Shown here: piece after piece, positions 16,086 through 24,336 of the stretch
Layout of the letters: each line of letters opens with the position of its first letter
How positions within the stretch are numbered: position 1 is the first letter of the stretch
Assembly: GCA_965222205.1 (NCBI GenBank)
Contig: OZ244932.1
Location: forward strand, 3,596,001 to 3,660,000
Length of the DNA stretch: 64,000 nucleotides
From: RHLJ01 sp965222205
GTDB taxonomy: Bacteria > Bacteroidota > Rhodothermia > Balneolales > Balneolaceae
Direction: 5' to 3'
Position numbers and translations under genes: made by a program
Notes under the pieces: model-generated
The model's input: only the letters and a program-made list of their open reading frames with translations
What the model was told of the DNA's origin: nothing
The model's database searches: none

Positions 16086-16829
16086 TTAGCTCTCAACCCC
16101 AGCCCATTCCAGATACTTATTGCGCACCTCAGCAATATGATCGTTGATGGTTTCTATTTTCCACTCAGAAGTATCAAGAGGGGGATGAATATAGGCGTCA
16201 ATTTTTCCTGATTTTGTAAAGAGTGATCCACCCAGACTAAGTTTGTCATTTCCATCAAAGTAAATGGGTACAATTGGGTAACCCAAATCGATAGCCATTC
16301 TGAATGCCCCTTTTTTGAATGGGCCAATAATACCTTCGTGTTTTCGTGAGCCTTCCGGAGCAATCACAAGGTTCAGGTTATCCCTTTTAAGGCGGTCATA
16401 GGTTTTAAGAAGGGTTGCAATAGCTTTCTCACTGTTTTGACGTTTTATGAATACTTGCCCGGTTAATCGCCCGATAATAAAAAAGAAAGGGAGATATTGA
16501 AGTTCCCATTTAGCTACAACCCGAAAACGCTCTAAGCCTAGTGCAAGAAATGCAGGGATATCTAGTGTGGAGGAATGGTTGAAAATGTAGATGGCAGGAG
16601 GTACGTTATTCCCACGTTTGTCAATGATATTAAATTTAATTCCCAGTACATAAAGAACCGGATACGCCATGTACCGCGGAAAGGTTTTAACAATCCAATT
16701 GGTGGTTGTACCCCAGGTGAGAATTAAGAGAATGATGATTAATACAGATGCTACCAAAAGTATGATCATAAAAACGATCATCGCCAGCACACTGCGTACG
16801 TATTCAATAAAAGAAAGAGAAGTTGCCAT
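16086..16829 (-). CDS. plsC: 1-acyl-sn-glycerol-3-phosphate acyltransferase (PlsC family)
   Basis: A 247-residue membrane-bound acyltransferase that makes phosphatidic acid from lysophosphatidic acid. After an N-terminal hydrophobic helix (VLAMIVFMIILLVASVLIII) come the catalytic HX4D box (IFNHSSTLDIP), the acyl-acceptor motif VIAPEGSR and the IVPIYFDGND region. I choose ATG 16829 (MATSLSFIEYV); a TTG at 16865 would add 12 residues. yraN lies immediately upstream on the same strand. The family is certain; preference for lysophosphatidate over other lyso-lipids is inferred. Confidence 0.92.
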   Translation of the reverse strand: MATSLSFIEYVRSVLAMIVFMIILLVASVLIIILLILTWGTTTNWIVKTFPRYMAYPVLYVLGIKFNIIDKRGNNVPPAIYIFNHSSTLDIPAFLALGLERFRVVAKWELQYLPFFFIIGRLTGQVFIKRQNSEKAIATLLKTYDRLKRDNLNLVIAPEGSRKHEGIIGPFKKGAFRMAIDLGYPIVPIYFDGNDKLSLGGSLFTKSGKIDAYIHPPLDTSEWKIETINDHIAEVRNKYLEWAGVES

Positions 16830-16871
16830 CAGATGAAATTCAGCATTCCCCGGATTAATTGCCAAGAGAAT

Positions 16872-17234
16872 TTATCGATAAGCGTCTGGAATATGATTTA
16901 TCCTGGGTTCTGCATTTTTGAGTTTCAGAATTCCGATTACATCAAACCGCATCGGGGAATCCTGCATTTCATGTTCGATGACCCATGCTTCTGCTGCTTT
17001 AAACACGTGTTCTACTTTGGTATCAGTAACCTGCTCAAAAGGTTGGCCAAACTGAGTACCGGATCTCATTTTAACCTCAATGAAAACTGTAAACATCCCA
17101 TCTTTGGCTATAATATCGATTTCGGAATGACCTGAATAGTAATTTCGAGCAAGAATTTCCCATCCTTTTTTCAAAAGGAACTCACAGGCCAGATTTTCGG
17201 CTTTATTACCGATATGCCGGTGCGACTTACTCAC
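16872..17234 (-). CDS. yraN: YraN family (UPF0102) endonuclease-like protein
   Basis: A 120-residue protein with the PD-(D/E)XK-type core of UPF0102: HIGNKAENLACEFLLKKGW, ILARNYYSGHSEIDIIAKDG and the catalytic-like FIEVKMR. These conserved proteins look like Holliday-junction-resolvase-fold nucleases, but their role is not settled. ATG start at 17234. The first 8 bases overlap the 3' end of the GbsR-type regulator gene, so the two are probably translated together. rnhB, its usual neighbour in many bacteria, is absent here. Confidence 0.92.
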   Translation of the reverse strand: MSKSHRHIGNKAENLACEFLLKKGWEILARNYYSGHSEIDIIAKDGMFTVFIEVKMRSGTQFGQPFEQVTDTKVEHVFKAAEAWVIEHEMQDSPMRFDVIGILKLKNAEPRINHIPDAYR

Positions 17235-17805
17235 CTGATCCCAGTCGATCTTTCAGAGATTCTTTCACTTCCACAAGTTTGATTAATTGCTTCAGGAATC
17301 CCAGGTTTTTTTTGTTGATATAGGGAAGAAGCGCATTCGTAAACCGTTCGAACATTTCCAGAAAATCGTTGTAGTTTTCAATTCGTTGTTTGAATTCTTT
17401 GCTTTCCTCATCATTCAAACCACCTGCTTCTAATGTATTAATACACTCTTCAAGCTCGGCTCGAATTGGGGCAATTTCCTGTTGTTGCCTTTCCCGAATA
17501 ATGGTAGATACGATCTTCCAAACATCAGTTTCAGCAGAATAATAATCTTTTCTGTCTCCCTTAAACTGCACTTTATGTATCAGCTCCCAATCCAGCAAAC
17601 GCCTCAGATTCATATTGGCATTTCCCCGACTAATATCCAGCTTATCCATAATAGTGTCGGTATCAAGCGGATTGGATTCAGCGTAAAGAAGGGCGTGGAT
17701 TTGAGACATGGTTTTGTTAATACCCCAGGCAGAAGCCATATCGCCCCAAAGCTGTACGAATTGATCCAGTGCTTCACTATATGCCGATGAATGATTGATT
17801 TCCAT
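17227..17805 (-). CDS. GbsR/MarR-family transcriptional regulator
   Basis: A 192-residue winged-helix regulator. Helix AWGINKTMSQIHALLYAESN is followed by the DNA-recognition part (LDISRGNANMNLRRLLDWEL) and wing (VQFKGDRKDYYSAET), the pattern of GbsR proteins, which sense choline or osmotic compounds in Bacillus. A C-terminal coiled-coil (about 105-185) probably mediates dimerisation. ATG 17805 is preceded by a short, mostly AT-rich gap. It overlaps yraN by 8 bp. No betaine or choline genes lie nearby, so the ligand is unknown. Confidence 0.85.
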   Translation of the reverse strand: MEINHSSAYSEALDQFVQLWGDMASAWGINKTMSQIHALLYAESNPLDTDTIMDKLDISRGNANMNLRRLLDWELIHKVQFKGDRKDYYSAETDVWKIVSTIIRERQQQEIAPIRAELEECINTLEAGGLNDEESKEFKQRIENYNDFLEMFERFTNALLPYINKKNLGFLKQLIKLVEVKESLKDRLGSGE

Positions 17806-17921
17806 ACAGGAATGTACTTACAAAAAGCACAAATCGTAAAACAGATTATTAAACAGGCTTGCTATAAAGCTGAAATCTATTCGTTCGATGAAGATACCTG
17901 CACACTATTTTCTGAAGGTTT

Positions 17922-18167
17922 TTACATCTTGGTTTCCGGCTTTTTTTTGGAGAAAGTATTTTCTTTCTCTGAATCTCTTTTTGTGCCACCATTCTTATAA
18001 TCGGTCACATACCAGCCCTCGCCTTTATAAACCACGCCTCCCCCGCCGGAAATGACACGCTTTACTTTTTGTCCAGTTGTGGGACAGAAAGTCAATGGGT
18101 CTTCACTCATTTTTTGAGTCATTTCAAATCTGGAGCCGTCTTCTCTTTTGTATTCGTACGTAGGCAT
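17922..18167 (-). CDS. FmdB-like protein lacking zinc-ribbon cysteines
   Basis: An 81-residue protein that follows the FmdB/CxxC_CXXC_SSSS template: MPTYEYKREDGSRFEM, PLTFCPTTGQKVKRVISGG, VVYKGEGWYVTDYKNGG and a charged tail. Ordinary members have two CxxC pairs (YxCxxCG and CPxCG). Here the first pair is replaced by KREDG and the second by CPTTG, leaving a single cysteine. The SGG...FKG.GWY..DY part is intact, so homology is clear although zinc binding is not expected. FmdB was named for a putative regulator of amidase/formamidase genes, but its true role is unresolved. Confidence 0.82.
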   Translation of the reverse strand: MPTYEYKREDGSRFEMTQKMSEDPLTFCPTTGQKVKRVISGGGGVVYKGEGWYVTDYKNGGTKRDSEKENTFSKKKPETKM

Positions 18168-18611
18168 GATTTTTCTGGTTTATCGGATTGTGAATTTTAA
18201 ATAGGCACATTCAAAATGCGTGCCAAATATAGTGTAGGAAGAAATTCTTACAAACAGATCTACGAACAATTCCAGTAAGATTTTCGAAAACTTTATATTC
18301 AGATAATGTTAAATAGGGAAGAGAGAAAGACTAAAAAAAGATTATTTGAAATGATTTTAAGGATTAATCACAGGAAAACCGCTTCCAAAATACTCCCCAA
18401 GAGATTAACGTATTCTAAAAATTCATCGTTGAAAAATCTCCTTATTGAATGAAGAAATGCATATTTTTGAAGGCTTAAAATAAAAGTAATCAGGCCTCTG
18501 CTTATTCATCAAAAAGTACAGCCCCCATCCTCTTAGCAGAGGCATTTAAATAATCAGTTATAGAAAATTAAAGCCTGCGGTCTATTCCCGTAGAGAGCTC
18601 AAAACGTCTTC
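18168..18611. other. Gene-free 444 bp region with one strong hairpin
   Basis: I see no convincing reading frame on either strand. The region separates two divergently transcribed genes (FmdB-like, minus; SulP, plus). The only structured part is GCCTCTGCT (18494-18502) and AGCAGAGGC (18535-18543), a perfect 9 bp stem enclosing 32 bases, about 70 bp before the SulP start. It could be a leader structure or a small RNA; no known riboswitch class is recognisable. Confidence 0.5.
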
Positions 18612-20141
18612 ATGAAACAACTTCTCAATTTATTCGATTTCTCGGCACCCATAAACTATAGAACAGAAATTTTATCAGGATTAACCGTAGCAATGGCATT
18701 GATTCCTGAGGCAGTAGCTTTTGCTTTAATTGCCGGGCTCTCTCCTCTCACAGGTCTTTATGCTGCATTTATGATGGGATTGGTAACTTCAATTTTGGGA
18801 GGTCGCCCTGGTATGATTTCGGGGGCAACGGGTGCGGTTGCAGTTATATTAGTTGTATTAGCTCAATCTCATGGTGTTGAATATATTTTTGCAACGGTAA
18901 TATTGGCGGGCTTGATCCAGGTAACAGCCGGCGCTCTCAAATTGGGTAAGTTGATGAGACTGGTACCACATCCGGTGATTTTTGGTTTTGTGAACGGATT
19001 AGCGATTATCATTTTTATGTCGCAGCTCGATCAGTTTAAAACACCTGCGGGGGATTGGATGACCGGCACACCGTTGTATGTTTTATTGGGATTGGTGCTG
19101 TTAACAATGCTAATCATTTGGGGGCTTCCTAAAATCAGTAAAGCGATACCGGCATCTTTAGTTGCTATTTTAAGCGTGTTTGGAATTGTAGTCGCCTTCG
19201 GTATCGAGACCAAAACAGTGGGAGATATTGCATCTATTTCCGGGGGATTTCCACCTTTCCATATTCCACAGGTTCCATTTACTTTAGAGACCTTGTCACT
19301 TATTTTTCCCTATGCAGCTATTATGGCGGGAGTAGGTTTAATCGAGAGTTTGTTAACGCTTAACATCATCGATGAAATTACTGAGACCCGCGGTCGTGGA
19401 AACAAAGAAGCGGCAGCTCAGGGAATAGCTAATATCCTTTCTGGATTATTTTCAGGGATGGGTGGCTGCGCGATGATTGGTCAGAGTCTGATCAACATTT
19501 CAGCGGGGGCAAGAGCAAGGCTTTCCGGGATTGTAGCAGCGGTAATGCTTCTTGTCTTTATCATGTTCGGGTCGGGCCTCATTGAGATGATGCCAATGGC
19601 AGCACTAACCGGGTTGATGATTATGGTATCCATCGGTACCTTCGAATGGGCTAGCTTAAGGACGTTCACCAAAATGCCGATTTCTGATATATTTGTTATG
19701 GTTTTGGTGACTTTAGTTACTGCTGTACTTCACAACCTGGCTCTGGCAGTTTTGGTTGGGGTAATTATCGCTGCACTGGTATTTGCCTGGGACAATGCAA
19801 AGCGTATTCGTGCGAGAAAGCATATTGATGAAGATGGAGTAAAACACTACGAGATTTACGGTCCGCTCTTTTTCGGGTCGGTTACAGTATTCAACGAAAA
19901 ATTCGATGTGCTGAATGATCCGGATGAAGTAATTATTGATTTTGCAGAAAGCAGGGTGGTGGATATGTCGGCAATAGAGGCGCTAAACAAAATTACCGAG
20001 CGTTACCACAAAGTCGGGAAGAAAGTTCACCTCAAGCATTTGAGTAAAGACTGCCTTCAGTTATTAGAAAATGCAGATGAGATTATTGATGTGAATGTGA
20101 TGGAAGACCCGACCTACAAATTAGCAGTCGATTTAAAATGA
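18612..20141 (+). CDS. SulP-family anion transporter with C-terminal STAS domain
   Basis: A 509-residue inner-membrane transporter with about 12-14 membrane segments. The start (FSAPINYRTEILSGLTVAMALIPEAVAFA split around residues 9-36) contains the SulP signature, followed by GLSPLTGLYAAF, ISGATGAVAVILV, and GMGGCAMIGQSLINISAGAR in the core. Residues from about 415 form the STAS domain (YGPLFFGSVTVFNEKF, VIIDFAESRVVDMSAIEAL). The length and features match bacterial SulP carriers of the bicarbonate or sulfate type; the ion cannot be decided. It converges on the pdxH remnant and the aminotransferase gene. Confidence 0.92.
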   Translation: MKQLLNLFDFSAPINYRTEILSGLTVAMALIPEAVAFALIAGLSPLTGLYAAFMMGLVTSILGGRPGMISGATGAVAVILVVLAQSHGVEYIFATVILAGLIQVTAGALKLGKLMRLVPHPVIFGFVNGLAIIIFMSQLDQFKTPAGDWMTGTPLYVLLGLVLLTMLIIWGLPKISKAIPASLVAILSVFGIVVAFGIETKTVGDIASISGGFPPFHIPQVPFTLETLSLIFPYAAIMAGVGLIESLLTLNIIDEITETRGRGNKEAAAQGIANILSGLFSGMGGCAMIGQSLINISAGARARLSGIVAAVMLLVFIMFGSGLIEMMPMAALTGLMIMVSIGTFEWASLRTFTKMPISDIFVMVLVTLVTAVLHNLALAVLVGVIIAALVFAWDNAKRIRARKHIDEDGVKHYEIYGPLFFGSVTVFNEKFDVLNDPDEVIIDFAESRVVDMSAIEALNKITERYHKVGKKVHLKHLSKDCLQLLENADEIIDVNVMEDPTYKLAVDLK

Positions 20142-20145
20142 CAAT

Positions 20146-20361
20146 TTAAGACTGAAGGAATGTGGCTTGCCAATCGTTTTCTGTTTTCACAAACAGTTGG
20201 CGGTTATGAAATCTACTTTCATCGAACTTCAGGATTCAATTCTAACTGGATTGATCCTGTACCCACCCCAGTTTGCTGGACGTTCGATTTCTTGGGCATC
20301 CCGTTCCTTCATGTCTTTTTTGAACTCTTTGAAACGTAAAGTTGAATCATTCAAAGATTCA
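20146..20361 (-). pseudogene. pdxH: Decayed 3' remnant of pyridoxamine 5'-phosphate oxidase (pdxH)
   Basis: Translating the minus strand by hand gives LRFKEFKKDM, then ERPANWGGYRINPVRIE in one frame. After a one-base deletion comes KFDESRFHNRQLFVKTENDW, ending QATFLQS at TAA 20146-20148. This reproduces the PdxH C-terminus (RPxxWGGYRVxPxxIEFWQGRxxRLHDR...W), including the active-site arginine/histidine segment, with the FW of IEFW lost to the frameshift. The N-terminal two thirds are absent: the fragment begins directly at the stop codon of the aminotransferase gene. It is therefore a dead relic created by deletion. No intact pdxH lies in the window. Confidence 0.8.
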
Positions 20362-21555
20362 CTAGCCAAGATTTTCAAGACCTTTTTTAAACCGGGTCAT
20401 AGCCTCTTCTAAATCGGAAATGGAAGCTGCATAGCTCATTCTTAACCCATTTGGTTCGCCGAAAGCATCGCCCGGCACACAGGCAAGCCCGTATTCATCA
20501 AGCAGGAATAAACACAGATCGGTAGAAGTTTCGATAGAAGAGCCGTCAGGTTTTTTACTTCCCAGGTATGAAGAAATATCCGGGAATACATAAAAAGCTC
20601 CACCGGGAGTGAAACAACTAACCCCTTCAATGGCATTAAGTGATTCCACCATAAAATCCCGCCGCTTTTTAAATTCATCCCGCATAGAATGCACTTCAGA
20701 AAGGTCGTTGGTGTAAGCCGCAAATCCTGCCGCCTGGGAGATGGAACTTGGTGCGGAAGTCTCCTGACTTTGAATTTTAGAAACGGCCTTTACAACATCG
20801 GGATGTGCGGCGAGGTAGCCCAATCGCCAACCGGTCATTGCAAACCCTTTTGAGAAACCATTCACCAGAATAACCCGGTCTTTCAAATCAGGAGCTACAT
20901 TCAGGATACTCACATGCTTGCCTTCAAAAACGATGTATTCATAAATCTCATCAGACAGAACCATAACATCCGGGTACTTTCTCAATACATCTGCTAGTCC
21001 TTCCATGTCCTCTTTGCTATAGCACGAACCGGTTGGATTGGAAGGAGAGCAGAGAATCAACACCCGGGTTTTATCGGTGATGGCTTCTTCAAGTTGTTCG
21101 GGAGTAAGCCGGAAATTGTTATCAAAAGAAGTTCTTACGATAACCGAAGTGCCTTCCGCCAAACGAGTCATCTCCGGATACGAGACCCAGTAGGGGGCGG
21201 GAATTATGACTTCATCACCCTTATTCACTGTAGCAAGTAAAGCAAATCCTACTGATTGTTTGGCTCCATTCGAGCAAATTATCTGAGAAGGATCGTAATC
21301 CAGTCCATTATCTCTTTTCAGCTTTGCGACAATAGCTTCGCGCAATTCAGGTGTGCCAGGATTCATGGTGTAACCATGTTGCCCTTCATTTATCGCCTTA
21401 ATGGCTGCATCACAAATATATTGTGGTGTTTTAAAATCCGGCTCACCGGCGCTTAGAGAGACAATTGATTTGCCTTCCCGTTTAAGTTCTTTGGCTCGTC
21501 CGGTTACTTTAAGGGTAGCTGATGGCTGGAGATTTTGCGCGCGTTGAGAGATCAT
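20362..21555 (-). CDS. aspC: Pyridoxal-phosphate-dependent aspartate/aromatic aminotransferase (class I)
   Basis: A 397-residue fold-type I aminotransferase of the I-gamma/AspC-like kind. Key residues: SLSAGEPDFKTP near residue 34, NGAKQSVG (cofactor phosphate), CSPSNPTGSCYS (169-180), the aspartate in LSDEIYEYIVF, PLP lysine 236 in NGFSKGFAMTGWRLGY, and the substrate arginine in GLRMSYA near the C-terminus. It should transfer the amino group between aspartate and 2-oxoglutarate, possibly also prephenate. ATG 21555. Its stop abuts a pdxH relic, a gene for PLP supply, so the two were probably once adjacent genes. Confidence 0.92.
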   Translation of the reverse strand: MISQRAQNLQPSATLKVTGRAKELKREGKSIVSLSAGEPDFKTPQYICDAAIKAINEGQHGYTMNPGTPELREAIVAKLKRDNGLDYDPSQIICSNGAKQSVGFALLATVNKGDEVIIPAPYWVSYPEMTRLAEGTSVIVRTSFDNNFRLTPEQLEEAITDKTRVLILCSPSNPTGSCYSKEDMEGLADVLRKYPDVMVLSDEIYEYIVFEGKHVSILNVAPDLKDRVILVNGFSKGFAMTGWRLGYLAAHPDVVKAVSKIQSQETSAPSSISQAAGFAAYTNDLSEVHSMRDEFKKRRDFMVESLNAIEGVSCFTPGGAFYVFPDISSYLGSKKPDGSSIETSTDLCLFLLDEYGLACVPGDAFGEPNGLRMSYAASISDLEEAMTRFKKGLENLG

Positions 21556-21637
21556 TGCTTAAGACTGATTTTTTTGAGTAAGAGGGAAATTCGGGGAAAA
21601 AGGAGTAAGGAACAAGGAGAAGGGAGAATCAATATTC

Positions 21638-21672
21638 AATATTCAACAAGGAATATTCATTGAGCAATGAAT
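21638..21672. repeat. Two adjoining AT-rich palindromes
   Basis: AATATTC (21638-21644) pairs with GAATATT (21651-21657), and ATTCATTG (21655-21662) pairs with CAATGAAT (21665-21672). Both are perfect hairpins sharing three bases, between coaD and aspC. It may be a terminator-like or mobile intergenic repeat; a similar word occurs at 22765-22814. Confidence 0.45.
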
Positions 21673-21677
21673 GATGA

Positions 21678-22175
21678 CTACTGTTTAAAGGAAAATTTTT
21701 CCTGAAGCGCCTTAGCTACATTGTCTGGCACAAAAGAGGTGAGGTCTCCTCCCCAGTAGGCAATTTCTTTAACGAGTGATGCAGAGATAAAGGTAAATTC
21801 TTCGTCTGGCATGAGGAAGACGGTATCTACATCCGGAGCGAGACGTTTATTGGTAAGAGCCATTCTGAATTCATACTCGAAATCAGAAATCTGCCGAACT
21901 CCACGAATGAGCGTATCGGCCTTCAGCTTTTGAGCGTGATTAACCAAAAGACCGGTAAACTTGTTTACAGTGATATTCTTAGCCCAGGACTTGCCTTCAA
22001 GGCATTCGTGAATCAAAGCGAGTCGCTCTTCTCCAGTAAATACGGCACTCTTTTCTTTATTCACAGCTACGGTAACAATCACTTTGTCAAACAGATTGGT
22101 TGCACGTTCGAGAATATCGAGGTGACCAAAGGTAATTGGATCAAAAGATCCGGGATATAAAGCAACGTGTTTCAT
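21678..22175 (-). CDS. coaD: Phosphopantetheine adenylyltransferase
   Basis: A 165-residue nucleotidyltransferase for the fourth step of coenzyme A synthesis (ATP + 4'-phosphopantetheine to dephospho-CoA). It has the signature ALYPGSFDPITFGHLDILER with the catalytic TxGH, the RGVRQISDFEYEFRMALTNK region and the C-terminal TFISASLVKEIA. It is full length with ATG 22175. rsmD lies 9 bp upstream in the same direction, so the two form an operon, a widespread arrangement. Confidence 0.97.
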   Translation of the reverse strand: MKHVALYPGSFDPITFGHLDILERATNLFDKVIVTVAVNKEKSAVFTGEERLALIHECLEGKSWAKNITVNKFTGLLVNHAQKLKADTLIRGVRQISDFEYEFRMALTNKRLAPDVDTVFLMPDEEFTFISASLVKEIAYWGGDLTSFVPDNVAKALQEKFSFKQ

Positions 22176-22184
22176 AGAGTGAGT

Positions 22185-22742
22185 TTATTTTTTAGAATCT
22201 ACCGGATGCTTTTCAAAAATACTAACGGTGGTTCGTCCGTAGGCTTTACTGAAGAAACAATGGGGATGCTCTTTGTATTTGTGATATTTATCGTGTTCCA
22301 GAATAAACCACCCATCTTCTTTCAGCCAGTTGTCTTCCAGAATTGAAGTGATCATTTCTTCCATCCATTCATAGTTATATGGCGGATCGCAAAAAATGAA
22401 ATCATAAGGAATGGCCATCCCGTCTAAATATTGGCGAACATCAGCTACATTAGTGCGAATCTGATTATCAATCCCAAATCCCTCAGCGGTCTTTTCAATG
22501 TGATGGACGTTTTTGGGATCTAACTCTACATAGGTGACGCTTTTTGCTCCCCGGGAAATAGCTTCAAAACCGAGGTTTCCTGATCCTCCGAATAAATCAA
22601 GAATCACAGAACCTTCGATGTATTTGTAGACCTCAATTTTATTGAAAATACTTTCCTTAGTTCGATCGGTGGTTGGACGTACTTCCAGACCTTTCGGAAT
22701 ATCGAAGCGCCGCCCTTTAAGTTTTCCAGTGATTATCCGCAT
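22185..22742 (-). CDS. rsmD: 16S rRNA (guanine(966)-N(2))-methyltransferase
   Basis: A 185-residue SAM-dependent rRNA methyltransferase. Motifs are MRIITGKLKGRRFDIP, RPTTDRTKESIFN, the SAM-binding LDLFGGSGNLGFEAISRGA and the catalytic CDPPYNYEW (DPPY). It modifies G966 of 16S rRNA during 30S assembly. It is followed closely by coaD. An 18 bp hairpin (22765-22814) lies upstream, between it and the DUF3822 gene. Confidence 0.95.
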   Translation of the reverse strand: MRIITGKLKGRRFDIPKGLEVRPTTDRTKESIFNKIEVYKYIEGSVILDLFGGSGNLGFEAISRGAKSVTYVELDPKNVHHIEKTAEGFGIDNQIRTNVADVRQYLDGMAIPYDFIFCDPPYNYEWMEEMITSILEDNWLKEDGWFILEHDKYHKYKEHPHCFFSKAYGRTTVSIFEKHPVDSKK

Positions 22743-22764
22743 GCGGATTAAATGTTAAGTGTTG

Positions 22765-22814
22765 AATGCTCAATGTGAAATGGAAAGATAATTAAACATT
22801 TCACATTGAGCATT
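22765..22814. repeat. Long perfect inverted repeat (18 bp stem, 14 base loop)
   Basis: AATGCTCAATGTGAAATG (22765-22782) is the exact inverse complement of CATTTCACATTGAGCATT (22797-22814). It lies between the DUF3822 gene (ends 22832) and rsmD (starts 22742). No T-run follows the stem on the minus strand, so a simple terminator is unlikely. Confidence 0.75.
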
Positions 22815-22831
22815 TAGAATTCCCGAAGGGA

Positions 22832-23692
22832 TTAAAAATCCAGGGATAACAATATAGCAGGGAAAGCTGCGGCAAGATCGAAGCCGTACGTTTGTTCTTC
22901 AGCAAAAACTCCGACTTCACCCAAAGAATTCAGATTTACGATTTTGGAGGATTTATCCCAGAAACCAGTGAGTGCCTGCTCCACTTCATGGTTTTGATGT
23001 CCGAACAGGTAAATATGTTCATGCAGTCCTTTCATCCAGGAGGAATGAGTGGCATGTTGCAGCCAGTGATAAGGTAAATCTTCCACCTGATCGAATTTGA
23101 TATAGGTTGAAGCACGAAACTTTCCGAGTACAAATGAAGTGATTGAAACTACATTCTTGTGGCAACCAATCATCAGAAAAGACCCTCCCGGTTTATTAAA
23201 CTCAGACCATTTCGATGCAACCTCAAAATCACTGAGGAATTCTGTGGTAGCTACTTTCTCAGTAAGTTCATCGAAACCTTGCATTAAATTTCTGCGACGA
23301 ATGCTGAGGAATTTATACTGAGATTTACTTACTGCGTGCCAGGTTGGTTCAATATCTTCCCGGTCTACACCTTTCATAATGATGGAAAGATGATCTTCCC
23401 GCTCATCCGCATTATCGTAGACTACTTTGGGGAGTGCAGTCCAGCACTCATGGGCAGGGTTAGTGAGTGCACGTACCGAATATACATTGTGCTGTTCCTG
23501 AAGCTTTTCAAAAGTGGACTTAATATGAGGGAACTGATCGGGATTTTGAGAAGTAATCGCGTTTACAACATCAAAATTGAAATCAAAGGACCCGACATGC
23601 AAAAGGTGCCGATCGTTTTCCGGATCATTAATGGCGTAAAAAAGCCGATCAGAAAAAAAACAGACACCTAAATTTGCAGGAGCGTCACCCAT
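22832..23692 (-). CDS. DUF3822-like protein
   Basis: A 286-residue protein in the position where Bacteroidota carry DUF3822, just upstream of rsmD-coaD. It shows a repeated strand pattern (LGVCFFSDRLFYAIN, HLLHVGSFDFNF, YSVRALTNPAHECWTALPK in the first half; GGSFLMIGCHKNVVSITSFV and HIYLFGHQNHEVEQAL in the second) that resembles the two-lobed actin/PilM-like fold expected for this family. Function is unknown. ATG 23692 overlaps the stop of the pseudopilin-like gene by one base (TAATG), implying coupled translation. Confidence 0.7.
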   Translation of the reverse strand: MGDAPANLGVCFFSDRLFYAINDPENDRHLLHVGSFDFNFDVVNAITSQNPDQFPHIKSTFEKLQEQHNVYSVRALTNPAHECWTALPKVVYDNADEREDHLSIIMKGVDREDIEPTWHAVSKSQYKFLSIRRRNLMQGFDELTEKVATTEFLSDFEVASKWSEFNKPGGSFLMIGCHKNVVSITSFVLGKFRASTYIKFDQVEDLPYHWLQHATHSSWMKGLHEHIYLFGHQNHEVEQALTGFWDKSSKIVNLNSLGEVGVFAEEQTYGFDLAAAFPAILLSLDF

Positions 23693-24165
23693 TAATTCCA
23701 GTTGGGAGCATTACGCATAGTAGTTCTGGACAAACTTCCTACTGCATCGTCAGAATCAGGATCTTCCAACAAATAAAGCGGAGGGCGTAATGTATCGTTT
23801 AGCGTGTAAGAAAAACGTTCTCCGGAACGAGGCGCAATAATTAGGCTTTCAGGAGAGTAAGTTAAAGGAGCTAACTGCTCGAATAAAGTATCTCCCATGG
23901 CTACCATCATAGAATCTGTTTGAAGGTAACTTACCACACTGTCGAGTCCGCCATCGGTTGGAGGAAAGTGACCGTATCGGGCTTCATATTGTACCAGGGC
24001 ATCTTTCAGGGTTAACATGCGGTTACGAACGCGCTCTGTTTCCGCTTTTCGTTCTTCAACTACCTGGTACGGAGTAACAATAGAATCATACAACCACCAC
24101 GATAATACGATGATGATTATCCCCAGTACAATGCTTAAAATCTTATTGCGAGTATCGATATTCAT
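23692..24165 (-). CDS. Membrane-anchored pseudopilin-like (GspG-type) protein
   Basis: A 157-residue protein with one N-terminal membrane helix (about 9-27, ILSIVLGIIIIVLSWWLY), a helix rich in charges, and then LKDALVQYEARYGHFPPTDGGLDSVVSYL. This resembles the type II pseudopilin pattern (AL..Y....G.YPTT.QGL.ALV). A classical prepilin cleavage site is not visible. It is the first gene of the unit with the DUF3822 gene. If DUF3822 has a PilM-like fold, the pair would echo pilus or secretion-assembly proteins. This is inference; a function is not known. Confidence 0.6.
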   Translation of the reverse strand: MNIDTRNKILSIVLGIIIIVLSWWLYDSIVTPYQVVEERKAETERVRNRMLTLKDALVQYEARYGHFPPTDGGLDSVVSYLQTDSMMVAMGDTLFEQLAPLTYSPESLIIAPRSGERFSYTLNDTLRPPLYLLEDPDSDDAVGSLSRTTMRNAPNWN

Positions 24166-24336
24166 GTGAAAAGCAGATATTAGTTAGTATGTTTTTGCCT
24201 TTAAAAACGAATGCAGAAAATACACGCAGACCTTTATAGATGCAACCTGAACAACAGATCAAAAAATATCAATACAATAATTTAACTTATAAGGCTTCTT
24301 TGAGCACAAATAATACCACTTTAAAAATTTGTTGTA

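Noticed and set aside
17791..18000. A plus-strand 69-residue frame between the GbsR-type and FmdB-like genes
   Set aside because: Most of it is antisense to the FmdB-like gene, which has clear family motifs.
20167..20412. An 81-residue plus-strand frame between SulP and aspC
   Set aside because: It is antisense to the pdxH relic and runs into the end of the aminotransferase gene; the other strand carries the recognisable homology.
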